Assembly: GCF_030161575.1 (NCBI RefSeq)
Contig: NZ_BSUL01000001.1
Location: 434,001 to 498,000, forward strand
Direction: 5' to 3'
DNA from: Arenivirga flava
GTDB taxonomy: Bacteria > Actinomycetota > Actinomycetes > Actinomycetales > Microbacteriaceae
DNA length: 64,000 bases
Positions 28,469 through 37,195 of the stretch are shown here, piece by piece. Made by a program: the position numbers and the translations under genes. Numbering within the stretch: position 1 is the stretch's first letter; each line of letters opens with the position of its first letter. Under the pieces are notes generated by a model that was not told the origin of the DNA, did no database searches, and saw nothing but the letters and a program-made list of their open reading frames with translations.

Positions 28469-29803
28469 TCAGTCGCGCAGCGGCTGGTGGGCGCGGTCCT
28501 TGACCGTGAGCACCGCGGCGAGCGTGCCGAGCGAGGTGAGCACCGCGTAGAAGGCGGGCATGTAGACGTTGCCGGTGCTGCCGATGAGCCAGGTCATGAG
28601 CAGCGGGGCGGTGCCGCCGAAGAGGGCGGAGGAGATGTTGTAGCCCAGCCCGTAGGCGCTGTAGCGGATGCGGGTCGGGAACAGCTCGACGATCATGATG
28701 TGGATGACCGCGGTGTGCCCCGCGAAGACGACGGCCATGACGCACGCGCCGAGGATCGCGAGCGGCAGCTGCCCGGTGGCGATGAGCGCGTAGCTCGGCA
28801 CGGCGAGCACCGCCATGGCGATGGCCGCCCCGGCGAGCACCCGCTTGCGCCCGATCCTGTCGGAGAGGCCTCCCATGATCGGGATCGCGATGCAGATCGC
28901 CACGAGGCTGGAGGCGGTGACGACGAGTGCCGTGCCCATGTCGAAGCCGATGGTCTCGCCCTTGAGGAAGGTGGGCATGTAGGAGAAGAGCACGTAGTAG
29001 CCGGAGCCGTTCATGAGCGGGATGAAGAGCGCGAGCAGCATCGCCCTGCGGTGCTCCGGCGTGGAGAAGGCCTCCTTGAGCGGATTGCGGCTCAGACCGC
29101 CCTCCTGCTGCAGTTTCTTGAAGTTGGGGGTGTCGTCGAGCGACTTGCGGATGACGAAGCCGATCACACCGAGCGGCACCGCGACGAGGAAGGGGATGCG
29201 CCAGGCCCAGGCCCCGAAGCCGTCGCCGGTGAGCGCCTCGTCGGTCAGCCAGGGCGACATCATGAAGGCGACCAGCGTGCCCACGAGGAGCGCGCCGAAG
29301 GAGGCGATCTGGGCGAGGCTCGTGTTGAAGCCGCGCTGGCCCTCGGGGGCGTGCTCGGCCAGGAAGGTCATCGCGCCGGCCGCCTCGCCGCCGACCGAGA
29401 AGCCCTGCATGAGGCGGAACAGCACGAGCAGGATGGGTGCCGCGATGCCGATGGCCGAGTAGGGCGGCAGCAGGCCGAGGCCCGCCGTCGCGACGCTGAT
29501 CAGCATGATCACGGCCACGAGCATCCGCTGGCGGCCGAAGCGGTCGCCCATGAGCCCGAAGAAGATCGCGCCGAGCGGACGGACGAAGAAGGAGACGGCG
29601 TAGCCGGCGAAGACGAACACCAGCGCGGTGGTGGGGTCGCCGGAGGGGAAGAAGACGATGGCGAGGGCCGCCGCCATGAAGGCGAAGATGCCGTTGTCGT
29701 AGAGCTCGACGAAGATGCCGATGCAGCCGGCGACGAGCACGCGTCGGTTGGACGGGTGCTCCTGCTGCACGGCGGTGGCCGGAACGGTGGATGACGCGGT
29801 CAT
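28469..29803 (-). CDS. MFS transporter, metabolite:H+ symporter (MHS) family
   Basis: A 444-residue major facilitator with twelve membrane helices. The MHS traits are clear: FVELYDNGIFAFMA at helix 1, GDRFGRQRML between helices 2 and 3, FRLMQGFSVGGEAAGAM with the family's G-rich helix 4-5 region, and GGLSDRIGRKRVL in the second half. Known members (ProP, KgtP, ShiA, citrate carriers) import osmolytes or carboxylic acids with protons. In this operon it should bring in the substrate of the Pxp and later enzymes. Start ATG 29803 overlaps the stop of pxpC (ATGA). Confidence 0.9.
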   Translation of the reverse strand: MTASSTVPATAVQQEHPSNRRVLVAGCIGIFVELYDNGIFAFMAAALAIVFFPSGDPTTALVFVFAGYAVSFFVRPLGAIFFGLMGDRFGRQRMLVAVIMLISVATAGLGLLPPYSAIGIAAPILLVLFRLMQGFSVGGEAAGAMTFLAEHAPEGQRGFNTSLAQIASFGALLVGTLVAFMMSPWLTDEALTGDGFGAWAWRIPFLVAVPLGVIGFVIRKSLDDTPNFKKLQQEGGLSRNPLKEAFSTPEHRRAMLLALFIPLMNGSGYYVLFSYMPTFLKGETIGFDMGTALVVTASSLVAICIAIPIMGGLSDRIGRKRVLAGAAIAMAVLAVPSYALIATGQLPLAILGACVMAVVFAGHTAVIHIMIVELFPTRIRYSAYGLGYNISSALFGGTAPLLMTWLIGSTGNVYMPAFYAVLTSLGTLAAVLTVKDRAHQPLRD

Positions 29804-30843
29804 GAGTGCACTTCCCAAGCGATGGTGTGGTCCGCTGCGGCGGACGGGACGGCCTCGGGCAGCCCGAGCTGGGCGGCGACGCCGAGGCAGGAGTAGATGG
29901 TGCCGATGCGCTGTCGCAGGGCATCGAGGCGGTCGCGCCACAGTCGCGCGTTCCGCTCGGCCTGCTCCACCGTCGAGTGACGGAAGCGCACCCGCTGGCC
30001 GGGTCGCACCTGCCCGAGATCGTCGAGCGAGAGGGGTGCGACGACGGCGAGGACGGGGTAGCCCGCCGTGACCCCGCGTCCGCGGTGGAGGACGAGGAGC
30101 TCGTCGCCGGGAGGCACCTCGACGGCGCCGACGGGCACGCCGCGCGAGATCACCTCCTCGGTGCTGCGCCGCACGGGCAGGTCGCCGGTGAGGCGGAGTC
30201 CGATGTGGTTGCTCTTGGCGGTGACCGTGAACGGCTCGCGGAGCAGCCGGTCGGCCGTTCCCGCGAACTGCTCCGCATCGGGGCCGTCGGTGACGTCGAT
30301 GATCGCGTCGCCGCCGAGGTAGGGCACGAGCACGTCCAGGTTGAACAGGGACATGTCGAAGTAGGGATTGACGATCGGATCGATCGAGCGGCGCACGGGC
30401 AGCGCGGTCCCGGGGGCGAGCACGGTGCCGAAACCCGCGACCGTGTCGGGCGCGCAGCTGCCGAGCAGCAGCGGCACGTCGAAGCCGCCGTGCACGGCCA
30501 CGTAGGTGCGCAGCCCCTCGGTCATGCCCGCGAGGCTCACCGACTGGCCGGCGCGCACGGAGACGGGCTCCCACATCGGGCGCGGCACGCCGTCGACGCG
30601 CACGCCCATGGGAGCGCCGGTGACCGCGAGCAGCACGTCCGCATCCGCGGTGAAGGCGAGGTCGAAGGCGGTGACCTCGATGATCGGAGCACCCTCGTCG
30701 TTGGCGACGAGGATGTTGCCCACGCGTGCCGAGTACTGGTCGAGTGCGCCGTTGACGGGCAGCCCCAGCGCCGGCCCGCGCGCTCGCCCGAGATCGGTGA
30801 CCACGGCCACGCGGGACTCGGTGACGAGCAGGGCGCCGCTCAT
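29800..30843 (-). CDS. pxpC: 5-oxoprolinase subunit C / biotin-dependent carboxyltransferase-like (PxpC, KipA)
   Basis: A 347-residue AHS2-domain protein: RGPALGLPVNGALDQYSARVGNILVAND near the start, then GRPM-like GVPRPMWEPVSVRAGQSVSLAG, YVAVHGGFDVPLLLGSCAPD and SNHIGLRLTG. With PxpA and PxpB it forms ATP-dependent 5-oxoprolinase, opening pyroglutamate to glutamate; relatives act on other lactams or carboxylate small amides. Its ATG overlaps the end of pxpB, and its own stop overlaps the transporter start. Set in a catabolic operon with an aminotransferase and an aldolase, it may act on a substituted oxoproline. Confidence 0.87.
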   Translation of the reverse strand: MSGALLVTESRVAVVTDLGRARGPALGLPVNGALDQYSARVGNILVANDEGAPIIEVTAFDLAFTADADVLLAVTGAPMGVRVDGVPRPMWEPVSVRAGQSVSLAGMTEGLRTYVAVHGGFDVPLLLGSCAPDTVAGFGTVLAPGTALPVRRSIDPIVNPYFDMSLFNLDVLVPYLGGDAIIDVTDGPDAEQFAGTADRLLREPFTVTAKSNHIGLRLTGDLPVRRSTEEVISRGVPVGAVEVPPGDELLVLHRGRGVTAGYPVLAVVAPLSLDDLGQVRPGQRVRFRHSTVEQAERNARLWRDRLDALRQRIGTIYSCLGVAAQLGLPEAVPSAAADHTIAWEVHS

Positions 30844-31556
30844 GCGAGCACCTCCTCGGCCCGCAGCATGGCGCCGTCGAGCCGCGCGAACTCCGCGTCG
30901 TCGATGGCGCGGAAGCGCAGGGTGTCGCCCGGGCGGTAGGGCACCGGGGGCTCCTGGGTCAGGTCCATCACCCGCAGCGGAGTCCGGCCGATGACGCACC
31001 AGCCGCCGGGGGCTACGGCGGGTGTGAGCGTGGCCTGCCGCCCCGCGACCGAGATCGCGCCGACCGGCACGCTCGTGCGGGGGCTCGCGAGCCGCGGCAC
31101 GGGCACCGGGAACGCCGGGCCGTCGAGCATGGGTGAGCCTCCAGGGGCGCCGAGGCAGCGCACCGTGTACGTGGGCTCGCCGTGCAGGCGGACCACCTCG
31201 GCGGCGTCCAGGCCGGTGAGCCGAGCGACGTCGTCGAGGTCGGGCCCGTGCTCGCCGCCGTAGACCACCGGCACGGTGAAGCGGCGCGGCCGCTCGCTGA
31301 GCGGTGCGTCGGCGTCGATGGCGTCGAGCAGGGCGTCGACCACCGAGCGGATGCGGGCGCCCGTGGTCGCGAGCGCATCGAATTCGACGAGCACCGACTC
31401 GTAGGTGGGGATGCTGCCGAGGTAGCCGGCCGGTGCCTCGGCGGCGAGACCGCGCGCGAGATGGTGCACCGTCCGCCAGTCGCGCTCGCGATCGCCCGAG
31501 ACGCCGGTGACCCGCAGCGCGGCGGGTCCGCACGGGGCGATCTCGATGCCGTTCAC
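30840..31556 (-). CDS. pxpB: 5-oxoprolinase subunit B / allophanate hydrolase subunit 1-like (PxpB, KipI)
   Basis: A 238-residue AHS1-domain protein. Typical blocks are visible: PTYESVLVEFDAL, VPVVYGGEHGPDLDDVARLTGLDAAEVVRLHGEPTYTVRCLGAPGGSPMLDG and GGWCVIGRTPLRVMDL, near the end PGDTLRFRAI. It is the partner of PxpC; together they activate the lactam with ATP. The start at GTG 31556 overlaps the stop of pxpA (GTGA) and the stop overlaps the start of pxpC. All three subunit genes are complete. Confidence 0.88.
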   Translation of the reverse strand: MNGIEIAPCGPAALRVTGVSGDRERDWRTVHHLARGLAAEAPAGYLGSIPTYESVLVEFDALATTGARIRSVVDALLDAIDADAPLSERPRRFTVPVVYGGEHGPDLDDVARLTGLDAAEVVRLHGEPTYTVRCLGAPGGSPMLDGPAFPVPVPRLASPRTSVPVGAISVAGRQATLTPAVAPGGWCVIGRTPLRVMDLTQEPPVPYRPGDTLRFRAIDDAEFARLDGAMLRAEEVLA

Positions 31557-32323
31557 GCACGCCGCCCGGGCGCTGCGATGGCGATGCCGTTCGTCTCGAA
31601 CCCGGCGCGGATGCGCTGCGCCACGGCAACGGCCTCGGGGGAGTCGCCGTGCAGCAGGATCGAGTCGCAGTCCACGGGCACGACGGTGCCGGCGCGGCTG
31701 ATCACGACGCCCTCGAGCACCATGCGCAGGGCCCGCTCCGCGATCTCGCCGGCGTCGTGCAGCACCGCGCCGGGCTGCGAGCGCGGCACGAGCGTGCCGT
31801 CGTCCTCGTAGGCGCGGTCGACGATGCCGACGATGCCGACGGCGATCCCGTCCGCTCGGGCCGCGTCGGCCAGGCAGCCGTCCTGGGCCAGGATCCGCAG
31901 CGAGGGGTCGACATGGCGCACCGCGTCCACGACCGCATCCGCGTAGTCCTGCCGCGTCGCCACGAGGTTGCCGAGGCGCCCGTGCGGGGCGAGGTGCACG
32001 ACCTCGGCGCCGTGGTACGCGGCCACGGCGCGCAGGGCGCCGAGCTGGTAGACGACGTCGGTGCGCACCTCGTAGCCGGTGAGGTCCATCGCACGGCGGC
32101 CGAAGCCGACCAGGTCGGGGAAGGCGGGATGCGCGCCCACGGCGACCCCGCGGCGCACGCATTCCGCGACGGTGCGGTCCATCACCCTCGGGTCGCCGGC
32201 ATGGAAGCCGCAGGCGACGTTGGCGGAGGAGAGGATCTCGAGCAGTGCGGCATCGTCACCCATGCTCCAGTCGCCGAAGCTCTCGCCGAGATCGGCGACC
32301 AGGTCGATGGTGCGGTGCGTCAT
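31553..32323 (-). CDS. pxpA: 5-oxoprolinase subunit A (LamB/YcsF family, PxpA)
   Basis: A 256-residue LamB/YcsF protein: DLVADLGESFGDWSMGDDAALLEILSSANVACGFHAGDP near the start, then GVAVGAHPAFPDLVGFGRR, both signatures of the family. It forms 5-oxoprolinase with PxpB and PxpC. Start ATG 32323 is preferred over a start 13 codons upstream because the family begins MT.R.IDLN/VADLGE; GGAAGG lies ten bases before it. It is the first gene of the ten-gene operon, facing away from the LacI gene, with a palindrome and an operator-like site in between. Confidence 0.9.
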   Translation of the reverse strand: MTHRTIDLVADLGESFGDWSMGDDAALLEILSSANVACGFHAGDPRVMDRTVAECVRRGVAVGAHPAFPDLVGFGRRAMDLTGYEVRTDVVYQLGALRAVAAYHGAEVVHLAPHGRLGNLVATRQDYADAVVDAVRHVDPSLRILAQDGCLADAARADGIAVGIVGIVDRAYEDDGTLVPRSQPGAVLHDAGEIAERALRMVLEGVVISRAGTVVPVDCDSILLHGDSPEAVAVAQRIRAGFETNGIAIAAPGRRA

Positions 32324-32367
32324 GCTGATGAGCCCTTCCGTTGCGGCGTCCTTACCGAGCAACGTAG

Positions 32368-32382
32368 GAAACGCTACGTTTC
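32368..32382. promoter_or_regulatory. GAAACG-CTA-CGTTTC palindrome before pxpA
   Basis: Perfect six-base arms with a three-base centre, 45 bases upstream of the pxpA start. The arms GAAACG/CGTTTC resemble half-sites of LacI-family operators, though an odd centre is unusual. It may be an operator at the operon promoter. No clear -35/-10 pair could be defined around it. Confidence 0.45.
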
Positions 32383-32481
32383 GGCGGTGTTACGCCTCAT
32401 CGACCTTGCCAACTCCGTGCCAGATCGCCGTCCCGGAACCCCGTAGGGTGCGGATGCAGGGCGATCATGGCCGCGGAAACG

Positions 32482-32498
32482 TGGCACGAAAGTTGCCG
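32482..32498. promoter_or_regulatory. Operator-like site TGGCAC-N5-TTGCCG
   Basis: TGGCACGAAAGTTGCCG lies 74 bases before the LacI gene and in the gap to pxpA. It matches the better copy at 33784-33800 at 14 of 17 positions and is followed by GATC in both. It is a candidate site for autoregulation and control of the divergent Pxp operon. Confidence 0.5.
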
Positions 32499-32572
32499 GA
32501 TCGCTTGCCACCGCCGCCGACGCCGCCGACGCCGAGGCGCCCATCCGTCCCGTCGAACCCGAGGAGCCGATC

Positions 32573-33583
32573 GTGCAGCCCTCCCGCCGCGTGCAGCGCC
32601 GCGTCACCCTCACCGAGATCGCCGCGGCCTGCGGCGTCGCCCCGTCGACCGTCTCCCGCGCCCTGTCGAACCCGAACCGCGTGAGTCCGCAGATGTACGA
32701 GCGCGTCGCGCGCAAGGCGCGCGAGCTGGGCTACGGCTCGGCCGCGATGGCCGAGCAGCGGCGCCGGGTCGCCCGCGGCACCATCGCGCTGCTGCTGCCG
32801 AACCTCACCAACCCGTTCCTGCTCGACTTCATCCGCGGCAGCCAGGCGCAGGCGCAGGCCGCGGGTTTCCTGCCGCTGCTCGCCGCGAGCGAGGAGAGCG
32901 AGCAGGTCGAGGCGGATCTGCTCGACGAGCTCGCGCACTCGGTCGACGGCATCGTCGTCGTCTCGCCCCGATCCGACGACGCGCTGCTCGCGCAGATCGC
33001 CGAGCGGGTGCCGCTGGTCGTGCTCAACCGCGACGTACCGTGGATCTCCGGCGTGCTCATCGACACCGCGGCGGGCGTGGCCCAGGCGTTCGAGTACCTC
33101 GTCTCGCTCGGCCACGAGCGCATCGCCTACGTACGCGGGCCGGCGACGTCCTGGACCGACAAGGCGCGTTTCGCCGCGCTCGAGGCGGTCGCGGAGCGCA
33201 ACGCCGCCGAGCTCGTCGCGGTCGGGGCGTTCCGGCCGACGCTCGCCGCCGGTGCCGCGGCGGCCGACGCGGTGGCCCTCGCTCGGGTGAGCGCCGCGAT
33301 CTTCTTCAACGACACCCTCGCGATCGGTGCGCTCGGCCGCTTCCAGCAGCGCGGCATCACGGTGCCCCGTGACATGAGCGTCGTCGGCTGCGACGACGTG
33401 TTCGGCGCGTCCTTCACCTCGCCGCCACTGACCACGGTCACCGCCTCCGGCGAGCAGGCCGGTCGGGCGGTCACCGACCTGCTGCTGAGCGGCTTCATGG
33501 CGAAGGGTCGCCCGCACCGGCTCGACTCGCTGGCGACGCACCTCACCGTGCGCGAATCGACCGCGCCCGCGCCCTCCGCCTAG
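32573..33583 (+). CDS. LacI-family transcriptional regulator
   Basis: A 336-residue LacI/GalR regulator. The DNA-binding part is at residues about 11-57 (VTLTEIAAACGVAPSTVSRALSNPNRVSPQMYERVARKARELGYG), and the effector domain follows with VGCDDVFGASFTSPPLTTVTASGEQAGR near the end. The start at GTG 32573 places a short basic tail before the HTH. It is divergent from the Pxp operon and upstream of the ABC transporter genes; a similar inverted motif is present in both flanking gaps, so it probably controls both sets. Inducer unknown; sugar acids or amino acid derivatives are possible. Confidence 0.92.
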   Translation: MQPSRRVQRRVTLTEIAAACGVAPSTVSRALSNPNRVSPQMYERVARKARELGYGSAAMAEQRRRVARGTIALLLPNLTNPFLLDFIRGSQAQAQAAGFLPLLAASEESEQVEADLLDELAHSVDGIVVVSPRSDDALLAQIAERVPLVVLNRDVPWISGVLIDTAAGVAQAFEYLVSLGHERIAYVRGPATSWTDKARFAALEAVAERNAAELVAVGAFRPTLAAGAAAADAVALARVSAAIFFNDTLAIGALGRFQQRGITVPRDMSVVGCDDVFGASFTSPPLTTVTASGEQAGRAVTDLLLSGFMAKGRPHRLDSLATHLTVRESTAPAPSA

Positions 33584-33783
33584 CCGTCGTCTCTGCGCCC
33601 GTGCACGCGCCGGGCGAGTGCAGCGCGTCGCGATGAACCCCCGCCCCAGTGGGCGGAAGATGCGCCGCACGCGCGTCCGAGAAGCACGTGGTGTCCCCTC
33701 GGGTCGTCGCTGCACGACCTCCCGAGGAGCTCCTCCGAGGGGAGCCGCGATCCGCCGTGCGGCACCACCCGTGCCGTCGCGAA

Positions 33784-33800
33784 TGGCAAGAACGTTGCCA
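33784..33800. promoter_or_regulatory. Operator TGGCAA-N5-TTGCCA
   Basis: Perfect six-base inverted arms around GAACG, in the 443-base gap (33584-34026) between the LacI gene and the transporter. The same 17-base layout followed by GATC occurs at 32482-32498. Best read as a binding site of the adjacent LacI regulator. A further single half-site TTGGCAA lies at 33870-33876. No gene is seen in this gap. Confidence 0.6.
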
Positions 33801-34026
33801 GATCTGCGACGGTCCGCATCCGCTCGTTCCCGCTGGATCGGGGGATCGCGTGGCGCTCTCGGCACGCGCTTGGCAAACCCGAGGCTATTTACCCCGTTGT
33901 AACAAGCCGTTGCCTAGCGTTCACTCACCGGCCACCGCGCCGGTGCCTCGCACCGCTCCACCCCACCTGCTGCGGTTCCGTCACTGCAACGCCGCAGCAA
34001 CTCGAAGCACCACGAGAGGAACCACC

Positions 34027-35118
34027 GTGAAGTACACCCGAAGCGCTCGTCGCACCGCCGTCATCGCCGCCGGCGCCGCGACCACCGCGCTGCTGCTCAG
34101 CTCCTGCTCGGCGACCACCGACGCCGAGCCGTCGGGTGACGGCGGCGGGCTGACCGGCGAGCTCGTCATCACCGCCTACGCCTCCATCTGGGAGGAGCAG
34201 TACCGCGCCGCCGTCATCGACCCGTTCCTCGAGGCGAACCCCGGCGTCTCCGTCACCTACAACGCCCGGCGCTCCTCGGCCGAGATGCTCAGCGCCCTGC
34301 AGGCCGAGGGATCGGCAGCCACCAGCGACGTCGCGATCATGGACGTCTCGGTCGGCAACACCGGCAACGCCACCGGCCTGTTCCGCACCTACGACGAGAC
34401 CGAGGTGCCGAACCTCGCCGATGTCGCCCCGGAGTTCCAGAACGCCGACGGCTACGGTCCGGTCGTCATGGCCGACGCCGTCGGCCTGCTCTACGACGCG
34501 CAGACCTTCGACGAGGCGCCCGACAGCTGGGAGGCGCTCTGGGACGACGACTACGCCGGCCGCGTCTCGGTGATGGCCCCGCCCTCGGGTCTCGGCATCA
34601 ACCTCACCGCGATCACGGCCGACCGCATCGGCGAGGACTTCACCCAGGGCATCGACGAGACCATCGCCGAGCTGCAGGAGCTGGCCCCGAACGTGCAGAC
34701 CTGGGTGCCCAGCCCCGACGAGTACCAGAGCGTGCTCACCGGGCAGACCGTGCTCGGCATCGGCCAGAACGCCCGCGGGCAGTTCTACGCCGATCAGAGC
34801 GGCGGCAAGCTCGGCGTGACCATCCCCGAGGAGGGCACGGTCTACCAGCTCAACACCATCAACATCCGGGAGGGCTCCCCGAACGAGGAGGTCGCGCTGG
34901 CCTTCGTCGACTACGCCCTCTCCGCCGAGGCGCAGGAGGCCTTCGCCGCCGCGCTCTTCTACGCCCCGACGGTGACGGATGCGGAGCTGCCGGCCGAGGT
35001 CGCCGATCGCGTCGTGCAGACCGACGGCTCCACGAACGTCATCGAGCTCGACCAGGCGTGGCTCTCGACCGTGCGCGAGGCGTGGAACGAGCGCTGGCAG
35101 CGCGAGGTCATCGGCTGA
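34027..35118 (+). CDS. Substrate-binding lipoprotein of ABC transporter (spermidine/putrescine or iron type)
   Basis: A 363-residue binding protein. Lipoprotein signal: basic start KYTRSARR, hydrophobic run, lipobox LSSC with Cys27. The mature protein has features of the PotD/FbpA-like group: ELVITAYASIWEEQYRAAVIDPFLEANPGVSVTY, DVAIMD, GLLYDAQTF and SWEALWDDDYAGRVSV. Start GTG 34027 has AGAGGA six bases before it. It heads a four-gene operon with ATPase and two permeases. Ligand uncertain: polyamine, iron complex, phosphonate or a small organic acid. Confidence 0.88.
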   Translation: MKYTRSARRTAVIAAGAATTALLLSSCSATTDAEPSGDGGGLTGELVITAYASIWEEQYRAAVIDPFLEANPGVSVTYNARRSSAEMLSALQAEGSAATSDVAIMDVSVGNTGNATGLFRTYDETEVPNLADVAPEFQNADGYGPVVMADAVGLLYDAQTFDEAPDSWEALWDDDYAGRVSVMAPPSGLGINLTAITADRIGEDFTQGIDETIAELQELAPNVQTWVPSPDEYQSVLTGQTVLGIGQNARGQFYADQSGGKLGVTIPEEGTVYQLNTINIREGSPNEEVALAFVDYALSAEAQEAFAAALFYAPTVTDAELPAEVADRVVQTDGSTNVIELDQAWLSTVREAWNERWQREVIG

Positions 35119-35162
35119 CCCCGAGCCCGCATCCGATCGAACCGCTACCGGAGACACCCATC

Positions 35163-36266
35163 ATGACCGCCGTCAAACTCACCCTCGATCGACTCACCAA
35201 GCAGTACCGGGCAGGCCTCGCGCCGGCGGTCGACCGTCTCGACATGGAGGTCGAGGAGGGCCACCTCGTGGCGCTCCTCGGCCCCTCCGGTTGCGGCAAG
35301 ACCACGACGCTGCGCATGGTCGCCGGCCTCATGGACCCCACGGCCGGACGCATCGTCGTCGACGGGCGCGACATCACCGCCACCCCGGTGCACGAGCGCG
35401 GGATGGGCATGGTGTTCCAGTCCTACGCGCTCTTCCCGCACATGGACGTGGCCGCCAACGTGGCCTTCGGGCTCCAGATGCGCAGGGTCGCGAAGAGCAA
35501 GCAGACCGAGCTCGTCAGGAACGCGCTCGACATGGTCAAGCTCGGCCACCTCGCGAGCCGGCACCCGAAGGAGCTCTCCGGCGGCCAGCAGCAGCGCGTC
35601 GCGCTCGCCCGCGCCCTCGTCGTCGAGCCGACGCTGCTGCTGCTCGACGAGCCGCTGTCGAACCTCGACGCGAAGCTCCGCGAGACGATGCGCACCGAGA
35701 TCCGCTCGATCCAGCGCCGCACCGGGGCCACGACCCTGTTCGTCACCCACGACCAGGACGAGGCGCTCGACATGGCGGACCGCATCGCGGTCATGAACGG
35801 CGGGCTCATCGAGCAGTTCGGCACGCCCGCCGACATCTACGAGCGCCCGCGCACGCGCTTCGTGGCCGACTTCATCGGCCGGGCCAACCTCTTCGAGGCG
35901 AGCGTCGCTGCGGCGTCGGGCACCGGTTCGAAGGGCGAGACCGTCTACCGCATCGACGTGCCCGGGATCGGCACCTCGGAGGCCATTGGCGAGGCGGGCC
36001 TCGAGGGCTCGCAGCGCACCGTGCTCGTGCGGCCGCACCGCGTGCAGGTCGAGCTGGGCGCGCAGCCCGGGGGTCTCACGGGCACGATCGAGAACGTGAG
36101 CTACACCGGCGACGCGCTCGGCTACAGCATCCGCCTCGGCGACGTGCTGCTGCAGGTCGAGCGGCACACGGCCGACGGCACCATCCCCGCTCGCGGCGAG
36201 CAGGCGACGGTCCGCTGGGCGGCGGAGGACGCCTACGTGCTGCCGGAGGAGGTGCGGGCACCGTGA
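35163..36266 (+). CDS. ABC transporter ATPase, PotA type
   Basis: A 367-residue importer ATPase with Walker A GPSGCGKTTT (about residue 42), Q-loop VFQSYALFPHMDVAANVAFGL, signature LSGGQQQRVALARAL, Walker B LLLLDEPLSNLDAKLR and the switch FVTHDQDEALDMADRIAVM. A C-terminal TOBE-like regulatory domain follows (LVRPHRVQVEL, GTIENVSYTGDALGYSIRLGD). This layout is typical for spermidine/putrescine, iron and related importers. Start ATG 35163 has GGAGA eight bases before. The stop overlaps the start of the first permease (GTGA). Confidence 0.93.
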   Translation: MTAVKLTLDRLTKQYRAGLAPAVDRLDMEVEEGHLVALLGPSGCGKTTTLRMVAGLMDPTAGRIVVDGRDITATPVHERGMGMVFQSYALFPHMDVAANVAFGLQMRRVAKSKQTELVRNALDMVKLGHLASRHPKELSGGQQQRVALARALVVEPTLLLLDEPLSNLDAKLRETMRTEIRSIQRRTGATTLFVTHDQDEALDMADRIAVMNGGLIEQFGTPADIYERPRTRFVADFIGRANLFEASVAAASGTGSKGETVYRIDVPGIGTSEAIGEAGLEGSQRTVLVRPHRVQVELGAQPGGLTGTIENVSYTGDALGYSIRLGDVLLQVERHTADGTIPARGEQATVRWAAEDAYVLPEEVRAP

Positions 36267-37195
36267 CCGCCACGCAGGCGATCCGCACGGTCGCGCAGGG
36301 GGAGCATCCGCCGCTGCAGCGCAGCGCCGAGGAGCGGCGCAGCCGCACCAGGCAGCGCCGCACGTTCTGGCTGCTCGCCGCGCCCGCGATCCTCGGCCTC
36401 TTCGGCAGCTTCGTCGCCCCGCTGCTCTACATGGTGCGGATGGCGTTCAACCGCGGCTCCAGCGACGGCGTCATCGAGGAGACCTTCACGCTCGACACCT
36501 TCGCCCGAGCGGTCGAAGACCCGTACTACTGGAAGGTCACGCTCGACACGTTCCTGATGGGACTCACCGTCGCGGTGCTCTGCGTGATCGTCGCGTACCC
36601 GATCGCGCTGTTCCTCATGCGCTCGCAGAGCCGGTTCAAGAGCGTGCTGATCGCCCTGGCCATCGCACCGCTGCTCACCTCGGCGGTCGTGCGCACCTAC
36701 GGCTGGATGGTGATCCTCGGCGGCGGTGGCCTCATCAACGGCACGCTCATTGACCTCGGGCTCATCACGATCCCGCTACAGCTGGCGAACAACTTCACCG
36801 GCGTCATCATCGGCCTCACCGAGATCTTCATGCCCTACGCGATCCTCGCCATGATGTCCGGCTTCGGCAAGCTCGATCCGCGCCTCGAGGAGGCGGCGGG
36901 CTCGCTCGGCGCCAACCGCATCCGCACCTTCCTCAAGGTCACCCTGCCGCTCAGCCTGCCCGGCGCGCTGGCCGCCGGCCTGCTCGTCTTCGTCCTCGCC
37001 ATCAGCACCTTCGTCACGCCACGGCTGCTGGGCGGCGGCGCGGTGCGGGTGCTCGCCACCGAGATCTACGACCAGGCGACCGGCCTCATCAACTGGCCCT
37101 TCGCGGCCGCCCTGTCCATCCTGCTGCTCCTGCTCTTCGGCGCGATGATCGCCGGCTACCAGGCGCTCGTCCGCAAGTTGGGAATCGACCGATGA
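36263..37195 (+). CDS. ABC transporter permease 1 (PotB type)
   Basis: A 310-residue permease starting at GTG 36263, overlapping the ATPase stop. After a basic cytoplasmic tail (RRSRTRQRR) come six membrane helices. The ATPase contact loop is EEAAGSLGANRIRTFLKVTLPLSLPG, the EAA motif of the family. PotB-like features include the long periplasmic segment after helix 1 (DPYYWKVTLDTFLMGLTVAV). It pairs with the next gene, overlapping it by ATGA. Confidence 0.9.
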   Translation: MTATQAIRTVAQGEHPPLQRSAEERRSRTRQRRTFWLLAAPAILGLFGSFVAPLLYMVRMAFNRGSSDGVIEETFTLDTFARAVEDPYYWKVTLDTFLMGLTVAVLCVIVAYPIALFLMRSQSRFKSVLIALAIAPLLTSAVVRTYGWMVILGGGGLINGTLIDLGLITIPLQLANNFTGVIIGLTEIFMPYAILAMMSGFGKLDPRLEEAAGSLGANRIRTFLKVTLPLSLPGALAAGLLVFVLAISTFVTPRLLGGGAVRVLATEIYDQATGLINWPFAAALSILLLLLFGAMIAGYQALVRKLGIDR

